Shown here: piece after piece, positions 46,788 through 55,724 of the stretch
Numbering within the stretch: position 1 is the stretch's first letter
Layout of the letters: each line of letters starts with the position of its first letter
Origin: a bacterium
GTDB taxonomy: Bacteria > Bacillota > Bacilli > Lactobacillales > Streptococcaceae
Assembly: GCA_905221125.1 (NCBI GenBank)
Contig: CAJNBY010000004.1
Coordinates: forward strand, 62,001-126,000
DNA length: 64,000 nucleotides
Direction: 5' to 3'
Translations under genes and position numbers: made by a program
The notes under the pieces: generated by a model
What the model was told of the DNA's origin: nothing
What the model saw: only the letters and a program-made list of their open reading frames with translations
Database searches by the model: none

Positions 46788-46818
46788 ATCTTTCCGAAAA
46801 ACTAAAATTTTCTTGAAA
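46788..46818 (+). other. dif: dif(SL) chromosome dimer resolution site
   Basis: The 31-bp site has the left arm ATCTTTCCGAAAA, centre ACTAAA and right arm ATTTTCTTGAAA, which is the form I recall for the atypical streptococcal/lactococcal dif recognised by the single recombinase XerS. It lies 52 bases upstream of the xerS start codon, as is usual for these genera. Its presence and the strand switch of the genes around it mark the replication terminus. Confidence 0.9.
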
Positions 46819-46841
46819 AACATAAGAGTCTATGCTATACT
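46813..46841 (+). promoter_or_regulatory. xerS promoter whose -35 lies in the dif right arm
   Basis: TTGAAA (46813-46818) and TATACT (46836-46841, with a TGC extension) have a 17-base spacer. The -35 hexamer is the last six bases of the dif site. Confidence 0.75.
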
Positions 46842-46870
46842 ACTAGTAGACTTATACATGGAGAAAATAC

Positions 46871-47941
46871 ATGAAACGTGAGATTTTACTGGAACGAATC
46901 GACAAACTAAAACAAATCATGCCCTGGTACGTTTTGGAATATTACCAATCTAAGCTTGCTGTTCCCTACAGCTTTACAACCTTGTACGAATACCTCAAGG
47001 AATACGATCGATTTTTCAGCTGGGTTTTGGAGTCTGGTATTTCAAACGCCGATAAAATGTCTGATATTCCTTTATCTGTCTTGGAAAATCTGTCTAAGAA
47101 AGACATGGAAGCCTTTATCCTTTATCTACGTGAACGACCTTTACTGAATGCCAATACAACCAAGCAAGGTGTTTCTCAGACGACCATCAATCGAACCTTG
47201 TCAGCATTGTCTAGTCTTTACAAGTATCTGACTGAGGAGGTTGAAAACGACCAGGGAGAGCCTTATTTCTATCGTAATGTAATGAAGAAAGTTTCAACCA
47301 AGAAAAAGAAAGAAACTCTTGCTGCCAGAGCTGAAAACATTAAGCAAAAGCTCTTTCTAGGTGATGAAACAGAAGGGTTTCTTACTTATATCGACCAAGA
47401 GTATCCTCAACAGCTCTCAAATCGAGCTCTCTCATCATTTAATAAAAATAAAGAACGTGATTTAGCCATTATCGCCCTTCTATTGGCATCTGGTGTCCGT
47501 TTATCTGAAGCTGTTAATCTGGATCTAAGAGATCTCAATCTCAAGATGATGGTTATTGATGTCACGCGTAAGGGTGGAAAACGTGACTCGGTCAATGTCG
47601 CTGCCTTTGCTAAGCCTTACCTAGAGAATTATCTAGCCATTCGAAATCAACGTTATAAGACGGAAAAGACGTTTACAGCACTCTTTCTGACTTTATATCG
47701 TGGTGTTCCCAATCGTATCGATGCTTCTAGTGTTGAAAAGATGGTTGCTAAGTATTCTGAGGACTTCAAAGTGCGTGTAACTCCCCACAAACTGCGCCAT
47801 ACCCTAGCAACTAGGCTCTATGATGTGACTAAATCGCAAGTTTTGGTTAGTCATCAGCTAGGACACGCAAGTACACAAGTCACTGACCTCTATACCCATA
47901 TTGTTAACGATGAACAAAAGAATGCTCTGGATAGTTTATAA
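46871..47941 (+). CDS. xerS: XerS tyrosine recombinase
   Basis: The 356-residue recombinase resolves chromosome dimers at dif and works alone, unlike the XerC/XerD pair. The N-terminal SAM-like core-binding domain spans about residues 1-160. The catalytic residues of the tyrosine recombinase domain are visible: Arg210 in [10 protein letters not shown], the Lys in RKGGKRDS, His306 and Arg309 in [10 protein letters not shown], His332 in LGHAST and the nucleophile Tyr341 in DLYTHI. The start has ATGGAGAAAATAC upstream. The promoter overlaps dif. The length fits XerS. A bidirectional terminator follows. Confidence 0.95.
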   Translation: MKREILLERIDKLKQIMPWYVLEYYQSKLAVPYSFTTLYEYLKEYDRFFSWVLESGISNADKMSDIPLSVLENLSKKDMEAFILYLRERPLLNANTTKQGVSQTTINRTLSALSSLYKYLTEEVENDQGEPYFYRNVMKKVSTKKKKETLAARAENIKQKLFLGDETEGFLTYIDQEYPQQLSNRALSSFNKNKERDLAIIALLLASGVRLSEAVNLDLRDLNLKMMVIDVTRKGGKRDSVNVAAFAKPYLENYLAIRNQRYKTEKTFTALFLTLYRGVPNRIDASSVEKMVAKYSEDFKVRVTPHKLRHTLATRLYDVTKSQVLVSHQLGHASTQVTDLYTHIVNDEQKNALDSL

Positions 47942-47974
47942 ATGACATAGAATAAATTATGTAAAACTTGACTT

Positions 47975-48011
47975 AAAAAAAGAAGCTGCTAAAACAAGCA
48001 ACTTCTTTTTG
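47975..48011. terminator. Bidirectional terminator between xerS and lplA
   Basis: AAAAAAAGAAGCTGCT (47975-47990) pairs with AGCAACTTCTTTTTG (47998-48012) with a one-base bulge. It serves both convergent genes. Confidence 0.8.
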
Positions 48012-48013
48012 AT

Positions 48014-49003
48014 TTATCCAACTACCGCTTCAGCGATTTCTTCACGACTAATACCAGCGAAGTAGCGTGTGATATCAATAGTTTCTAGAGCTTTAAGAAC
48101 ATCTTCGCGTTCGTATTTGACGCCACGAAGGACATCTTCTACTGCAGCAACGTCTTCAATACCAAAGAAATCTCCATAAATCTTGATGTCTTGGATTTTT
48201 GATTCGACGACATTAGCAAAGACTTCCACCTTACCACTGGTGAATTTTGTACCACGACGGACGTTAAATTCTGGTGATTTGCCGTAGTTCCACTCCCAAG
48301 TTCCAAACTTAGTATCCTTAATGCGATTGATTTCGGCCAATTCTTCTTCTGAAAAGACGTATTCAGTCATCTCTGGGTACTCTTTTTTCATGTATTCCAA
48401 TAGCAAATCACGGAATTCTTCAACTGTGATTTTTTCTGGTAATTCATTGACAATATTGGTTACACGGGCACGGACGGATTTCACACCTTTTGATTCAAAT
48501 TTATCTTTTGAAACCTTAAGGGCGTTTGCTAAGACTGACAAATCAACGTCAAAGAGCAAGCAGCCGTGGTGCATGATACGGCCATTGATATAGGCTTGGG
48601 CATTGCCACAGAACTTCTTACCATCAATCTCAAGGTCATTACGACCTGTAAATTCAGCTTTAACCCCGAGTTGAGCCAAGGTATTGATAACTGGAGTTGA
48701 GAAGCTCTTGAAGTCAAAGGCCTTATTTTCATCTTCTTTTGAGATGATCGTGTAGTTGAGATTATTTAAATCGTGGTAAACAGCTCCACCACCGCTGATA
48801 CGGCGGACCACCTCAATACCATTTTCTCGAACATAATCACGGTTGATTTCTTCTATGGTATTCTGGTGACGACCAACAATGATAGATGGTTTATTGATCC
48901 AAAGAAGGAAGATTTGATCCTCATCCAAAAGGTGTTTAAAGGCATATTCTTCCAAGGCAATATTAAAGGCAGTGTCGTTTGAATGATTGATAATATATTT
49001 CAT
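48014..49003 (-). CDS. lplA: Lipoate-protein ligase
   Basis: The 329-residue enzyme attaches lipoate to the lipoyl domain of the pyruvate dehydrogenase complex via lipoyl-AMP. The signature RRISGGGAVYHD is at residues 67-78, and the catalytic Lys lies in DGKKFCGNAQ near 134. A C-terminal accessory domain is present. It is the last gene of the pdh cluster, 54 bases after lpdA. This gene supplies the cofactor for the single lipoyl domain encoded in lpdA. Confidence 0.92.
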   Translation of the reverse strand: MKYIINHSNDTAFNIALEEYAFKHLLDEDQIFLLWINKPSIIVGRHQNTIEEINRDYVRENGIEVVRRISGGGAVYHDLNNLNYTIISKEDENKAFDFKSFSTPVINTLAQLGVKAEFTGRNDLEIDGKKFCGNAQAYINGRIMHHGCLLFDVDLSVLANALKVSKDKFESKGVKSVRARVTNIVNELPEKITVEEFRDLLLEYMKKEYPEMTEYVFSEEELAEINRIKDTKFGTWEWNYGKSPEFNVRRGTKFTSGKVEVFANVVESKIQDIKIYGDFFGIEDVAAVEDVLRGVKYEREDVLKALETIDITRYFAGISREEIAEAVVG

Positions 49004-49022
49004 GATATCCCTTTATATGATA

Positions 49023-49048
49023 GAGACTGGAAAGATATTTTCCAGTCT
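49023..49048 (-). terminator. Stem-loop between lpdA and lplA
   Basis: AGACTGGAAA and TTTTCCAGTCT pair across four bases. On the minus strand no T-run follows, so it may reduce read-through or stabilise the upstream mRNA and still let lplA be transcribed. Confidence 0.5.
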
Positions 49049-49057
49049 ATCTTCGTT

Positions 49058-50761
49058 TTATTTTTTCTTAGGTGAATGGATGGCCATTCCTAGAACATCC
49101 GCAAATGCTTCGTACATCACTTCAGAGTAGGTTGGGTGTCCGTGGATAGTCTTCAGCATTTCCTCAACAGTGATTTCCATTTCGATGATACTTGATGCTT
49201 CGTTTATTAATTCTGCAGCTGCAGGACCGATGATGTGAACACCAAGGATTTCTCCGTATTTCTTATCAGCGATAACTTTTACGAAACCTTGAGCAGCATC
49301 AGATGCAATGGCACGACCGTTCGCAGCAAAGTTGAATTTACCGATAGCAACATCGTATTTCTCACGAGCTTGTTCTTCAGTAAGACCTACTGCTGCTACT
49401 TCAGGGAGAGTGTAGATGGCTGCAGGAGTCAAGTTCAGTTTGGCAACAGCATGATTTCCTTTAAGGGCATTTTCAGCGGCAACTTCACCCATGCGGAAGG
49501 CTGCGTGCGCCAACATCTTAGTACCGTTGATGTCACCTGGAGCGTAGATACCTGGAACAGAAGTTTCCATGTATTCGTTGACCTTGATGCGTCCACGATC
49601 CAATTCAAACTCAACATCGCCAATACCTTCAAGGTCTGGAACACGACCGATCGAAAGAAGAGCTTTGCTTGCGATGACATCATCTTTTCCTTCAACCTTG
49701 ATACGAAGTTGACCATTTTCCTCGATGATTTCTTGGAGTTTAGTATCAGTTAAGATGGTCATACCTTTACGCTCAAGAATCAAGCGAAGGTTCTTAGATA
49801 CTTCCGCATCCATAGCTGGCACGATACGATCCATCATTTCGATAACAGTCACTTTTGAACCAAATGTCATGAAGGCCTGACCGAGTTCGATACCGACAAC
49901 CCCACCACCGATGATAACAAGACTTTCTGGAACTTCGTTCATTTCAAGAATGTCGTCACTGGTCATGACAAGTGGAGATTCCATACCAGGGACGTTGATC
50001 TTGCTGACTTTTGAACCACCGGCAAGGATGATTTTCTTGGTTTCAAGCAATTCAGAACCATTTACCAAGACATTCTTATCTTTAGTAATAGTACCAACAC
50101 CCTTATGAACAGTAACTCCGTAGCTACGAAGAAGACCTGCAACACCACCTACCAAGGTATTAACAACCTTAGACTTAGTTTCAAGGAGTTTGTCCATATC
50201 TACAGTGAAGTTTGGATTCTCGATGACGATACCACGGTTTGCTGCATGACCGATATTTTCAATGATTTCTGCGTTGTGAAGGTAGGTCTTGGTAGGGATA
50301 CAGCCACGGTTCAAGCAGGTTCCACCTAGTTCAGATTTCTCAACAAGGGCAACCTTACCGCCGAGTTGTGCTGCTTTAATGGCTGCAACATAACCAGCAG
50401 GACCACCACCAATCACAACGATATCAAAGGCGTCATCGCTCTTGCCGTCGTCGTTTGAGGCACTAACTGCAGGCGCTGGGCTAGCTTCTGGCGCTGCTAC
50501 TCCAGCTGTTGGGATATTTTCCCCTTCTTCTCCGAGGTAACCGATAACTTCCGTTACAGGAACTGTTTCACCGTCCCCTTTAAGGATAGCAATCAAGTAA
50601 CCATCTTCTTCAGCTTCCAATTCCATGCTGACTTTGTCAGTCATGATTTCCAAAAGGATTTCTCCTTCTTTTACAAATTCTCCGACTTTTTTATTCCATT
50701 GGACGATTTGTCCTTCTGACATATCCACGCCGGCTTTTGGCATAATTACTTCTAAGGCCAT
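49058..50761 (-). CDS. lpdA: Dihydrolipoamide dehydrogenase (E3) with N-terminal lipoyl domain
   Basis: The 567-residue subunit is a fusion. Residues 1-80 form a lipoyl domain with the acceptor Lys43 in MTDKVSME. An Ala/Pro-rich linker (about 80-110) follows. The flavoprotein part has GGGPAG (118-123), the redox disulfide GGTCLNRGC (Cys149, Cys154), the NAD site GGGVVGIE and the C-terminal HGHPTYSE. It reoxidises dihydrolipoyl groups with NAD+. It lies downstream of pdhC on the same transcript. The lipoyl domain here replaces the one missing from E2. Confidence 0.94.
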   Translation of the reverse strand: MALEVIMPKAGVDMSEGQIVQWNKKVGEFVKEGEILLEIMTDKVSMELEAEEDGYLIAILKGDGETVPVTEVIGYLGEEGENIPTAGVAAPEASPAPAVSASNDDGKSDDAFDIVVIGGGPAGYVAAIKAAQLGGKVALVEKSELGGTCLNRGCIPTKTYLHNAEIIENIGHAANRGIVIENPNFTVDMDKLLETKSKVVNTLVGGVAGLLRSYGVTVHKGVGTITKDKNVLVNGSELLETKKIILAGGSKVSKINVPGMESPLVMTSDDILEMNEVPESLVIIGGGVVGIELGQAFMTFGSKVTVIEMMDRIVPAMDAEVSKNLRLILERKGMTILTDTKLQEIIEENGQLRIKVEGKDDVIASKALLSIGRVPDLEGIGDVEFELDRGRIKVNEYMETSVPGIYAPGDINGTKMLAHAAFRMGEVAAENALKGNHAVAKLNLTPAAIYTLPEVAAVGLTEEQAREKYDVAIGKFNFAANGRAIASDAAQGFVKVIADKKYGEILGVHIIGPAAAELINEASSIIEMEITVEEMLKTIHGHPTYSEVMYEAFADVLGMAIHSPKKK

Positions 50762-50806
50762 GTCTTCCTTCCTTTATCTATATCTTTAAAATGAATCCTC
50801 TTGTTC

Positions 50807-51850
50807 TTAAATCAACATTGAGATTGGATTTTCAATCAATTCTTTCAAGTCTTTCATAAATTTAGCACCGGCCATACCATCTACGACACGGTGGTCAATT
50901 GTTAACCCAAGACTCATAATAGGGCGAATGACAATCTCACCATTGACGACAACTGGCTTCTCAATCGTCGAACTGACACCAAGAATAGCTGAGTTTGGTT
51001 GGTTAATGATCGGACCAAAGGACTGAACGCCAAACATTCCCAAATTACTGATTGTGAATGTTGAATTTTGCAGTTCACTTGGAGCCAATTTACCATCCAA
51101 GGTACGGCCAATAACATCTTTGAATGCAACAACCAACTCTGACAAGCTTAATTTTTCAGCATTGTAAACAACAGGTGTCATCAATCCATTATCCATCCCA
51201 ACTGCCATCGCAAGGTTGACATAGTTGTGAGTGATAATGGTCTTACCATCTTCTGTCAATGAAGCGTTGATGTATGGGTGTTTCATAAGAGTCTTAACAA
51301 CTGCAAGTGAAAGAAGGTCTGTTACAGTAGTCTTCTTCCCAGTTGCTTCCATGATTGGCTCAAGAACCTTCTTACGAAGAGCCAACATTTCAGTCATATC
51401 AACTTCATAGTTGAGTGTGAAAGTTGGCGCAGTTAGGTATGATTCAACCATACGTTGGGCGATAACCTTACGCATTGGTGTCATTGGAATACGCTCAATT
51501 TCACCATAAGGAGTGATATTATCAGGAACCTCTTCCACTTTTTCGATTTGAGCAGGAGACTTGATGGTATCGTTTTCGATATTTTCAGGAAGCAAGGCCA
51601 AAACATCCTTCTTCATGATTTTACCACGATGACCAGTTCCTTGGATTTCCTGCCAAGCAATGTTATGTTCGAGGGCAATTCGTTTTGCAAGTGGCGAAAT
51701 GCGAACCACGTTTGTGTCTTTATAAGTTTCCACGTCTTCTTTGTGGACACGACCGTTTGCACCTGAGCCAGAAACGTCGTAGAGGTTGATCCCTAAATCA
51801 TCCGCTAACTTTCTAGCCGCAGGAGTCGCTCTTAGCTTGTCATCAGCCAT
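50807..51850 (-). CDS. pdhC: Dihydrolipoamide acetyltransferase (E2) without a lipoyl domain
   Basis: The 347-residue acyltransferase has two peripheral-subunit-binding motifs (about 6-40 and 50-86, both with the G-x-G-x-x-G-R/K-I/V pattern) and the catalytic domain from about 120, with DHRVVDG at 319-325 (His320, Asp324). A lipoyl domain is absent: residue 1 begins directly at a binding domain. The lipoyl domain is found on the E3 subunit instead. It is therefore shorter than a standard E2. It is separated from pdhB by an unusually long 341-base hairpin-rich gap. It has its own ribosome site (GAGGTC). Confidence 0.92.
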   Translation of the reverse strand: MADDKLRATPAARKLADDLGINLYDVSGSGANGRVHKEDVETYKDTNVVRISPLAKRIALEHNIAWQEIQGTGHRGKIMKKDVLALLPENIENDTIKSPAQIEKVEEVPDNITPYGEIERIPMTPMRKVIAQRMVESYLTAPTFTLNYEVDMTEMLALRKKVLEPIMEATGKKTTVTDLLSLAVVKTLMKHPYINASLTEDGKTIITHNYVNLAMAVGMDNGLMTPVVYNAEKLSLSELVVAFKDVIGRTLDGKLAPSELQNSTFTISNLGMFGVQSFGPIINQPNSAILGVSSTIEKPVVVNGEIVIRPIMSLGLTIDHRVVDGMAGAKFMKDLKELIENPISMLI

Positions 51851-51985
51851 GACCTCTCCAATTTCTATTTATGATACAAAGGGCGTCAAAAGTCAAAGTG
51901 AAAATAGGAAACTTGACGAAGAAACTTTAGTTTCTAGGAAAGTTTATCTTTTTCAAACAGACTTTAGCCCGTGTTCAACTCTACA

Positions 51986-52189
51986 AGCAACTTGGATACA
52001 AAACGTATCTCAAGTTGCTACGGTTGCCGCCATTAGGCGGTCAACCTAGTAGACTTACTAATTCATTCGTCGAATATTATCGATTCGACTCACTCATGTC
52101 GCAACTCTTCAAATCACTTGGATACAAAATATATCTCAAGTTGCTAAAGCTAAAAACTTCCGGAATTTTACATAACTTATCTTATGTAA
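51986..52189 (-). repeat. Cluster of hairpins and a 31-bp direct repeat between pdhB and pdhC
   Basis: The 31-bp sequence beginning ACTTGGATACAAAA occurs at 51990-52020 and 52116-52146 (two mismatches). The first copy folds as AGCAACTTGGATAC/GTATCTCAAGTTGCT (51986-52019) with one bulged T. Between the copies are CCGCC-ATTA-GGCGG (52025-52040 region) and TCGAATATTATCGATTCGA. The last dyad, TTACATAA/TTATGTAA (52168-52189), abuts the pdhB stop. No ORF is present in 51851-52191. Confidence 0.6.
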
Positions 52190-52191
52190 TT

Positions 52192-53184
52192 CTATTCTTT
52201 ATTATAAGTCTTTCGGATTGCATCTTTGATGCTTTCAACTGTTGGTATCATTGCATTTTCTAGGTTTTGCGCGTAAGGCATTGGAACATCTTCTCCTGCA
52301 CAACGGCGAATTGGTGCATCTAGATAGTCAAATGCTTCTGATTCTGAAATAATTGCTGAAATCTCTCCAATATAGCCACTTGTTTTGTGGGCATCGTTAA
52401 CCAGAACAACCTTACCAGTCTTCTTCACTGAGTTGATGATGATCTCCTTATCAAGCGGAACAAGGGTACGTGGGTCAACAATTTCAACTGAAATGCCTTC
52501 TTCAGCTAATTCTTCAGCTGCTTGAACTACACGACGGAGCATTTTTCCATAAGTAACAACTGTTACATCTGTACCTTCTCGTTTAATTTCCCCAACTCCA
52601 AGTGGGATTGTGTAATCTGGATCAACTGGCACTTCCCCTTTTTGGTTAAATTCTGACTTGTACTCAAGAATGATAACAGGGTTATTATCACGGATAGAAG
52701 ACTTGAGCAGTCCTTTCATGTCCGCAGGTGTTCCTGGTGCCACAACCTTAAGTCCAGGAATGTGAGTAAACCAAGATTCTAGAGATTGCGAGTGCTGGGC
52801 TGCAGAACCGACACCGTTACCAGCTGCGCATCGAACAGTCATTGGAACCTGACCTTTACCACCAAACATATAACGTGTTTTAGCTGCTTGGTTGACGATA
52901 TTGTCCATGGCAATAACAGAGAAGTCCATGAAGGTCATATCGACAATTGGACGAAGTCCTGTCATGGCTGCTCCTGCTGCTGCTCCCGAGATGGCAGCCT
53001 CAGAAATCGGACAGTCACGGACACGTTCTGGACCAAATTCTTCAAGCATTCCGACAGAAGTACCGAAGTCTCCTCCGAAGACACCAACGTCTTCTCCCAT
53101 CAAGAACACATTTTCATCGCGACGCATTTCCTCAGACATAGCAAGGATAATGGTGTCACGGAAGGACATTGTTTTTGTTTCCAT
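52192..53184 (-). CDS. pdhB: Pyruvate dehydrogenase E1 component, beta subunit
   Basis: The 330-residue subunit binds E1-alpha and completes the thiamine diphosphate active site. The conserved LMGEDVGVFGG motif (about 27-37) includes the catalytic Glu, and GPERVRDCPISEAAI follows. The transketolase C-terminal domain has VVVTYGKML and EIVDPRTLVPLD. It starts 15 bases after pdhA with AAGGAGAAAGAG upstream. In pneumococcus this cluster is often labelled acoA-acoB-acoC; the function as PDH is supported by the absence of other PDH genes here but cannot be separated from acetoin dehydrogenase by sequence alone. Confidence 0.9.
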   Translation of the reverse strand: METKTMSFRDTIILAMSEEMRRDENVFLMGEDVGVFGGDFGTSVGMLEEFGPERVRDCPISEAAISGAAAGAAMTGLRPIVDMTFMDFSVIAMDNIVNQAAKTRYMFGGKGQVPMTVRCAAGNGVGSAAQHSQSLESWFTHIPGLKVVAPGTPADMKGLLKSSIRDNNPVIILEYKSEFNQKGEVPVDPDYTIPLGVGEIKREGTDVTVVTYGKMLRRVVQAAEELAEEGISVEIVDPRTLVPLDKEIIINSVKKTGKVVLVNDAHKTSGYIGEISAIISESEAFDYLDAPIRRCAGEDVPMPYAQNLENAMIPTVESIKDAIRKTYNKE

Positions 53185-53199
53185 TTTATCTCTTTCTCC

Positions 53200-54168
53200 T
53201 TAGTCTGCGTAAATATCTTCAAATGCTGATTCAAGCGGTGGGAATGGACTTTCCTCTGCAAATTTAACAGAAGCTTCTACTACTTCCTTGACTTGTGCTT
53301 GGATTTCTTCCAATTCTTCAGCACTTGCAATATTGTTTTCAATTAGGTATTTGCGAAGGTTTTCGATTGGATCTTTTTGTTTCCACAATTCCACTTCTTC
53401 ACGGGTACGATATTTACCAGGGTCAGATGATGAGTGACCAAGCCAGCGATAAGTTACACTTTCAATCAAGACTGGACCATTGCCACTGCGAACATGATCT
53501 ACAGCTTTCTTAAATCCTTCATAGACATCGATGACATTATTGCCATCTTCAATAAACATTCCAGGAATTCCATATGCAGCACTACGTTGATGGATATGCT
53601 CCACATTAGTCATTTTCTTGATATCCGCAGAGATTCCATAGCCGTTGTTGATGCAGTAGAAAATGACTGGCAACTTCCAGATAGAAGCCATGTTGACTGC
53701 TTCGTGGAAGACACCTTCATTGGTCGCACCATCTCCAAAGAAGCAGACAACAATTTTTCCAGTATGTTGCATTTGCTGACTAAGGGCCGCACCGACAGCG
53801 ATTCCCATACCACCACCTACGATACCATTGGCACCGAGGTTACCAGCATCAAGGTCAGCGATATGCATGGAACCACCTTTTCCTTTACAGGTTCCAGTGT
53901 ATTTACCGAGGATTTCAGCCATCATTCCGTTGAGATCAATCCCTTTAGCAATAGCTTGCCCGTGACCACGGTGGTTTGAGGTAATCAGATCATCTGGATT
54001 GAGAGCCAACATAGCCCCCACATTGGCAGCTTCTTCTCCAACAGAAAAGTGCGTCATCCCTGGCACTTTCCCTTTCTTTACTAATTGCGCAATTTTTAAG
54101 TCCATGCGACGGATTTCTTCCATCTTACGGAACATTTCGAGCAAAAGATTTTTATCTAAAGTTGACAT
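53200..54168 (-). CDS. pdhA: Pyruvate dehydrogenase E1 component, alpha subunit
   Basis: The 322-residue subunit binds thiamine diphosphate through GDGATNEG (145-152) and INN (173-175) and contains the regulatory-loop SNHRGHG (64-70). It decarboxylates pyruvate and, with E1-beta, passes the acetyl group to the lipoyl domain. It is the first gene of the operon pdhA-pdhB-pdhC-lpdA-lplA, under a near-consensus sigma-A promoter at 54203-54231. The length is normal for the firmicute alpha subunit. Confidence 0.92.
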   Translation of the reverse strand: MSTLDKNLLLEMFRKMEEIRRMDLKIAQLVKKGKVPGMTHFSVGEEAANVGAMLALNPDDLITSNHRGHGQAIAKGIDLNGMMAEILGKYTGTCKGKGGSMHIADLDAGNLGANGIVGGGMGIAVGAALSQQMQHTGKIVVCFFGDGATNEGVFHEAVNMASIWKLPVIFYCINNGYGISADIKKMTNVEHIHQRSAAYGIPGMFIEDGNNVIDVYEGFKKAVDHVRSGNGPVLIESVTYRWLGHSSSDPGKYRTREEVELWKQKDPIENLRKYLIENNIASAEELEEIQAQVKEVVEASVKFAEESPFPPLESAFEDIYAD

Positions 54169-54202
54169 CTTCTTGCCTTTCTAACTTTCTTCTTACCTTA
54201 CT

Positions 54203-54231
54203 ATTTTACCGTTTTTGGAAAATACTGTCAA
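54203..54231 (-). promoter_or_regulatory. Sigma-A promoter of the pdh operon
   Basis: On the minus strand, TTGACA (54231-54226) and TAAAAT (54208-54203) have a 17-base spacer. The start codon follows 34 bases after the -10. Confidence 0.8.
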
Positions 54232-54259
54232 AGTTTTTCTCGATGAAATTTCACAAAAT

Positions 54260-54294
54260 AAAAAAGAAAACCCCATGAAAACAAGGGATTTTCT
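54260..54294 (-). terminator. Terminator of the MATE exporter gene
   Basis: On the minus strand AGAAAATCCC pairs with GGGGTTTTCT and runs into TTTTTTATTTT. It lies about 30 bases after the MATE stop at 54322. Confidence 0.75.
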
Positions 54295-54321
54295 TATCAA
54301 GAATATTTTTTCACAAACTTT

Positions 54322-55683
54322 TTATCGTTTAAATTTTGCTAAAGATTCAAATCTCTTCATAATCACAGTTAAACGCCAACGGTAGAGCGCCCCACTCACA
54401 ATCAGACTAATAATCAAGCCTATCCAGTATGAATAAGCACCAAAATCTGTTAGAGAATCCAATACCATAGCAACTGGGATTGCTACTCCCCAATAACCAA
54501 CCAAACCAAGGTAAAAAGGAATAACTGTATCCTTATAACCCCGTAAAATTCCCTGAAGCGGTGCCGCAAAGGTATCTGCTAACTGAAAGAAAAGGCTGTA
54601 AGTCAAAAAGCGCGCTGTCAAATCGATAAATTCTGGGTCGTTACCATACAGACTGGCCACATTTCCTCTAAAAATGTAAAGGAAAGATAAGGTGAAGCCT
54701 GCAAAAATGATGGCCGTCCACCTTCCTAAACTAATATAGGTTTTTGCATCATCAAATCGCTTAGCTCCCACTTCATAAGACACGACAATGGCCATAGCCG
54801 ATGAAATACTCATGGGAAAGGCGTACATGAGACTTGAAAAGTTCATAGCTGACTGGTGACTAGCGATAATCAAAGACGAGAACTTAGCCATAATCAAACC
54901 AACCACGGAAAAGATAGCTACTTCCGCAAAGACCGTTCCCCCAATAGGGAGACCTAAGCGAACCCCTTCCTTGATTTTATCCATATTAAGCGGAATGCGC
55001 TTCTCAAGATGCAAGGCTTTGAGCTTCTCCTGTTTAAATAAAACCAGAACAGAAATTCCCAACAAGACCCAGTAGGCCAAAGAAGTCCCTAAACCTGACC
55101 CAGCACCTCCCAACTCTGGAACACCAAAGGCTCCGTAAATCAAGAGATAGTTAAATCCACTATTGAGAGGAAGTAACAAAAGCATGAGATACATGGACAG
55201 TTTAGTCAACCCTAGCGAATCCAGCAAGGAGCGAATGACACTAAAGAGCAACAAGGGGATAATCCCAATAGATAAAAACCAAAGATAGCGAACCGCTACT
55301 GCCGCTACTGTTGCTTCTAAGCCAATATGATTCAAGATTGGTGGTGCCAAGAAAAGTACCATCCCCAGCAAGAGCACAGATAGACCCAAGGCCAGATAGA
55401 TGAACTGGTAAAAATCAGACGCAACTTCTTCCTTTTTGCCTCGACCAAGATGGTGACCAATGATGGGCACCAAGGCTGAAACAATCCCAGTTAGGAAAGT
55501 AAAGAAAGGATTCCAGATACTGGTCGCCATCGACACACCAGCTAGGTCCATAGTGCTGTATTGACCTGTCATAGTCGTATCAACAAAGGAGGCAGAATAA
55601 TTGGCAAATTGATAAATCAGGATAGGGAAAAATATCTTTAAAAATAAGATAAATTTGTCTTTAAAATGATGGGTTTGATACAT
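54322..55683 (-). CDS. MATE family multidrug exporter
   Basis: The 453-residue protein has about 12 membrane helices in two similar halves, and a FAPLQGILRG motif typical of MATE proteins in the second half. It should export cationic drugs or metabolites in exchange for Na+ or H+. Pneumococcal homologues include DinF and a NorM-like protein; this one lies beside pyrC and is not the dinF of the competence regulon. It follows pyrC by 41 bases with a weak GAGAGCC upstream and may be co-transcribed. Confidence 0.85.
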   Translation of the reverse strand: MYQTHHFKDKFILFLKIFFPILIYQFANYSASFVDTTMTGQYSTMDLAGVSMATSIWNPFFTFLTGIVSALVPIIGHHLGRGKKEEVASDFYQFIYLALGLSVLLLGMVLFLAPPILNHIGLEATVAAVAVRYLWFLSIGIIPLLLFSVIRSLLDSLGLTKLSMYLMLLLLPLNSGFNYLLIYGAFGVPELGGAGSGLGTSLAYWVLLGISVLVLFKQEKLKALHLEKRIPLNMDKIKEGVRLGLPIGGTVFAEVAIFSVVGLIMAKFSSLIIASHQSAMNFSSLMYAFPMSISSAMAIVVSYEVGAKRFDDAKTYISLGRWTAIIFAGFTLSFLYIFRGNVASLYGNDPEFIDLTARFLTYSLFFQLADTFAAPLQGILRGYKDTVIPFYLGLVGYWGVAIPVAMVLDSLTDFGAYSYWIGLIISLIVSGALYRWRLTVIMKRFESLAKFKR

Positions 55684-55724
55684 ATAGGCTCTCTATTCTT
55701 TTTGTTTACAGAGCAGACTCCCAC

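Noticed and set aside
52786..53979. Several open frames antisense to pdhB and pdhA, up to 181 codons
   Set aside because: Same pattern as the ptsI antisense frame: codon-bias shadows of well-conserved genes on the minus strand.
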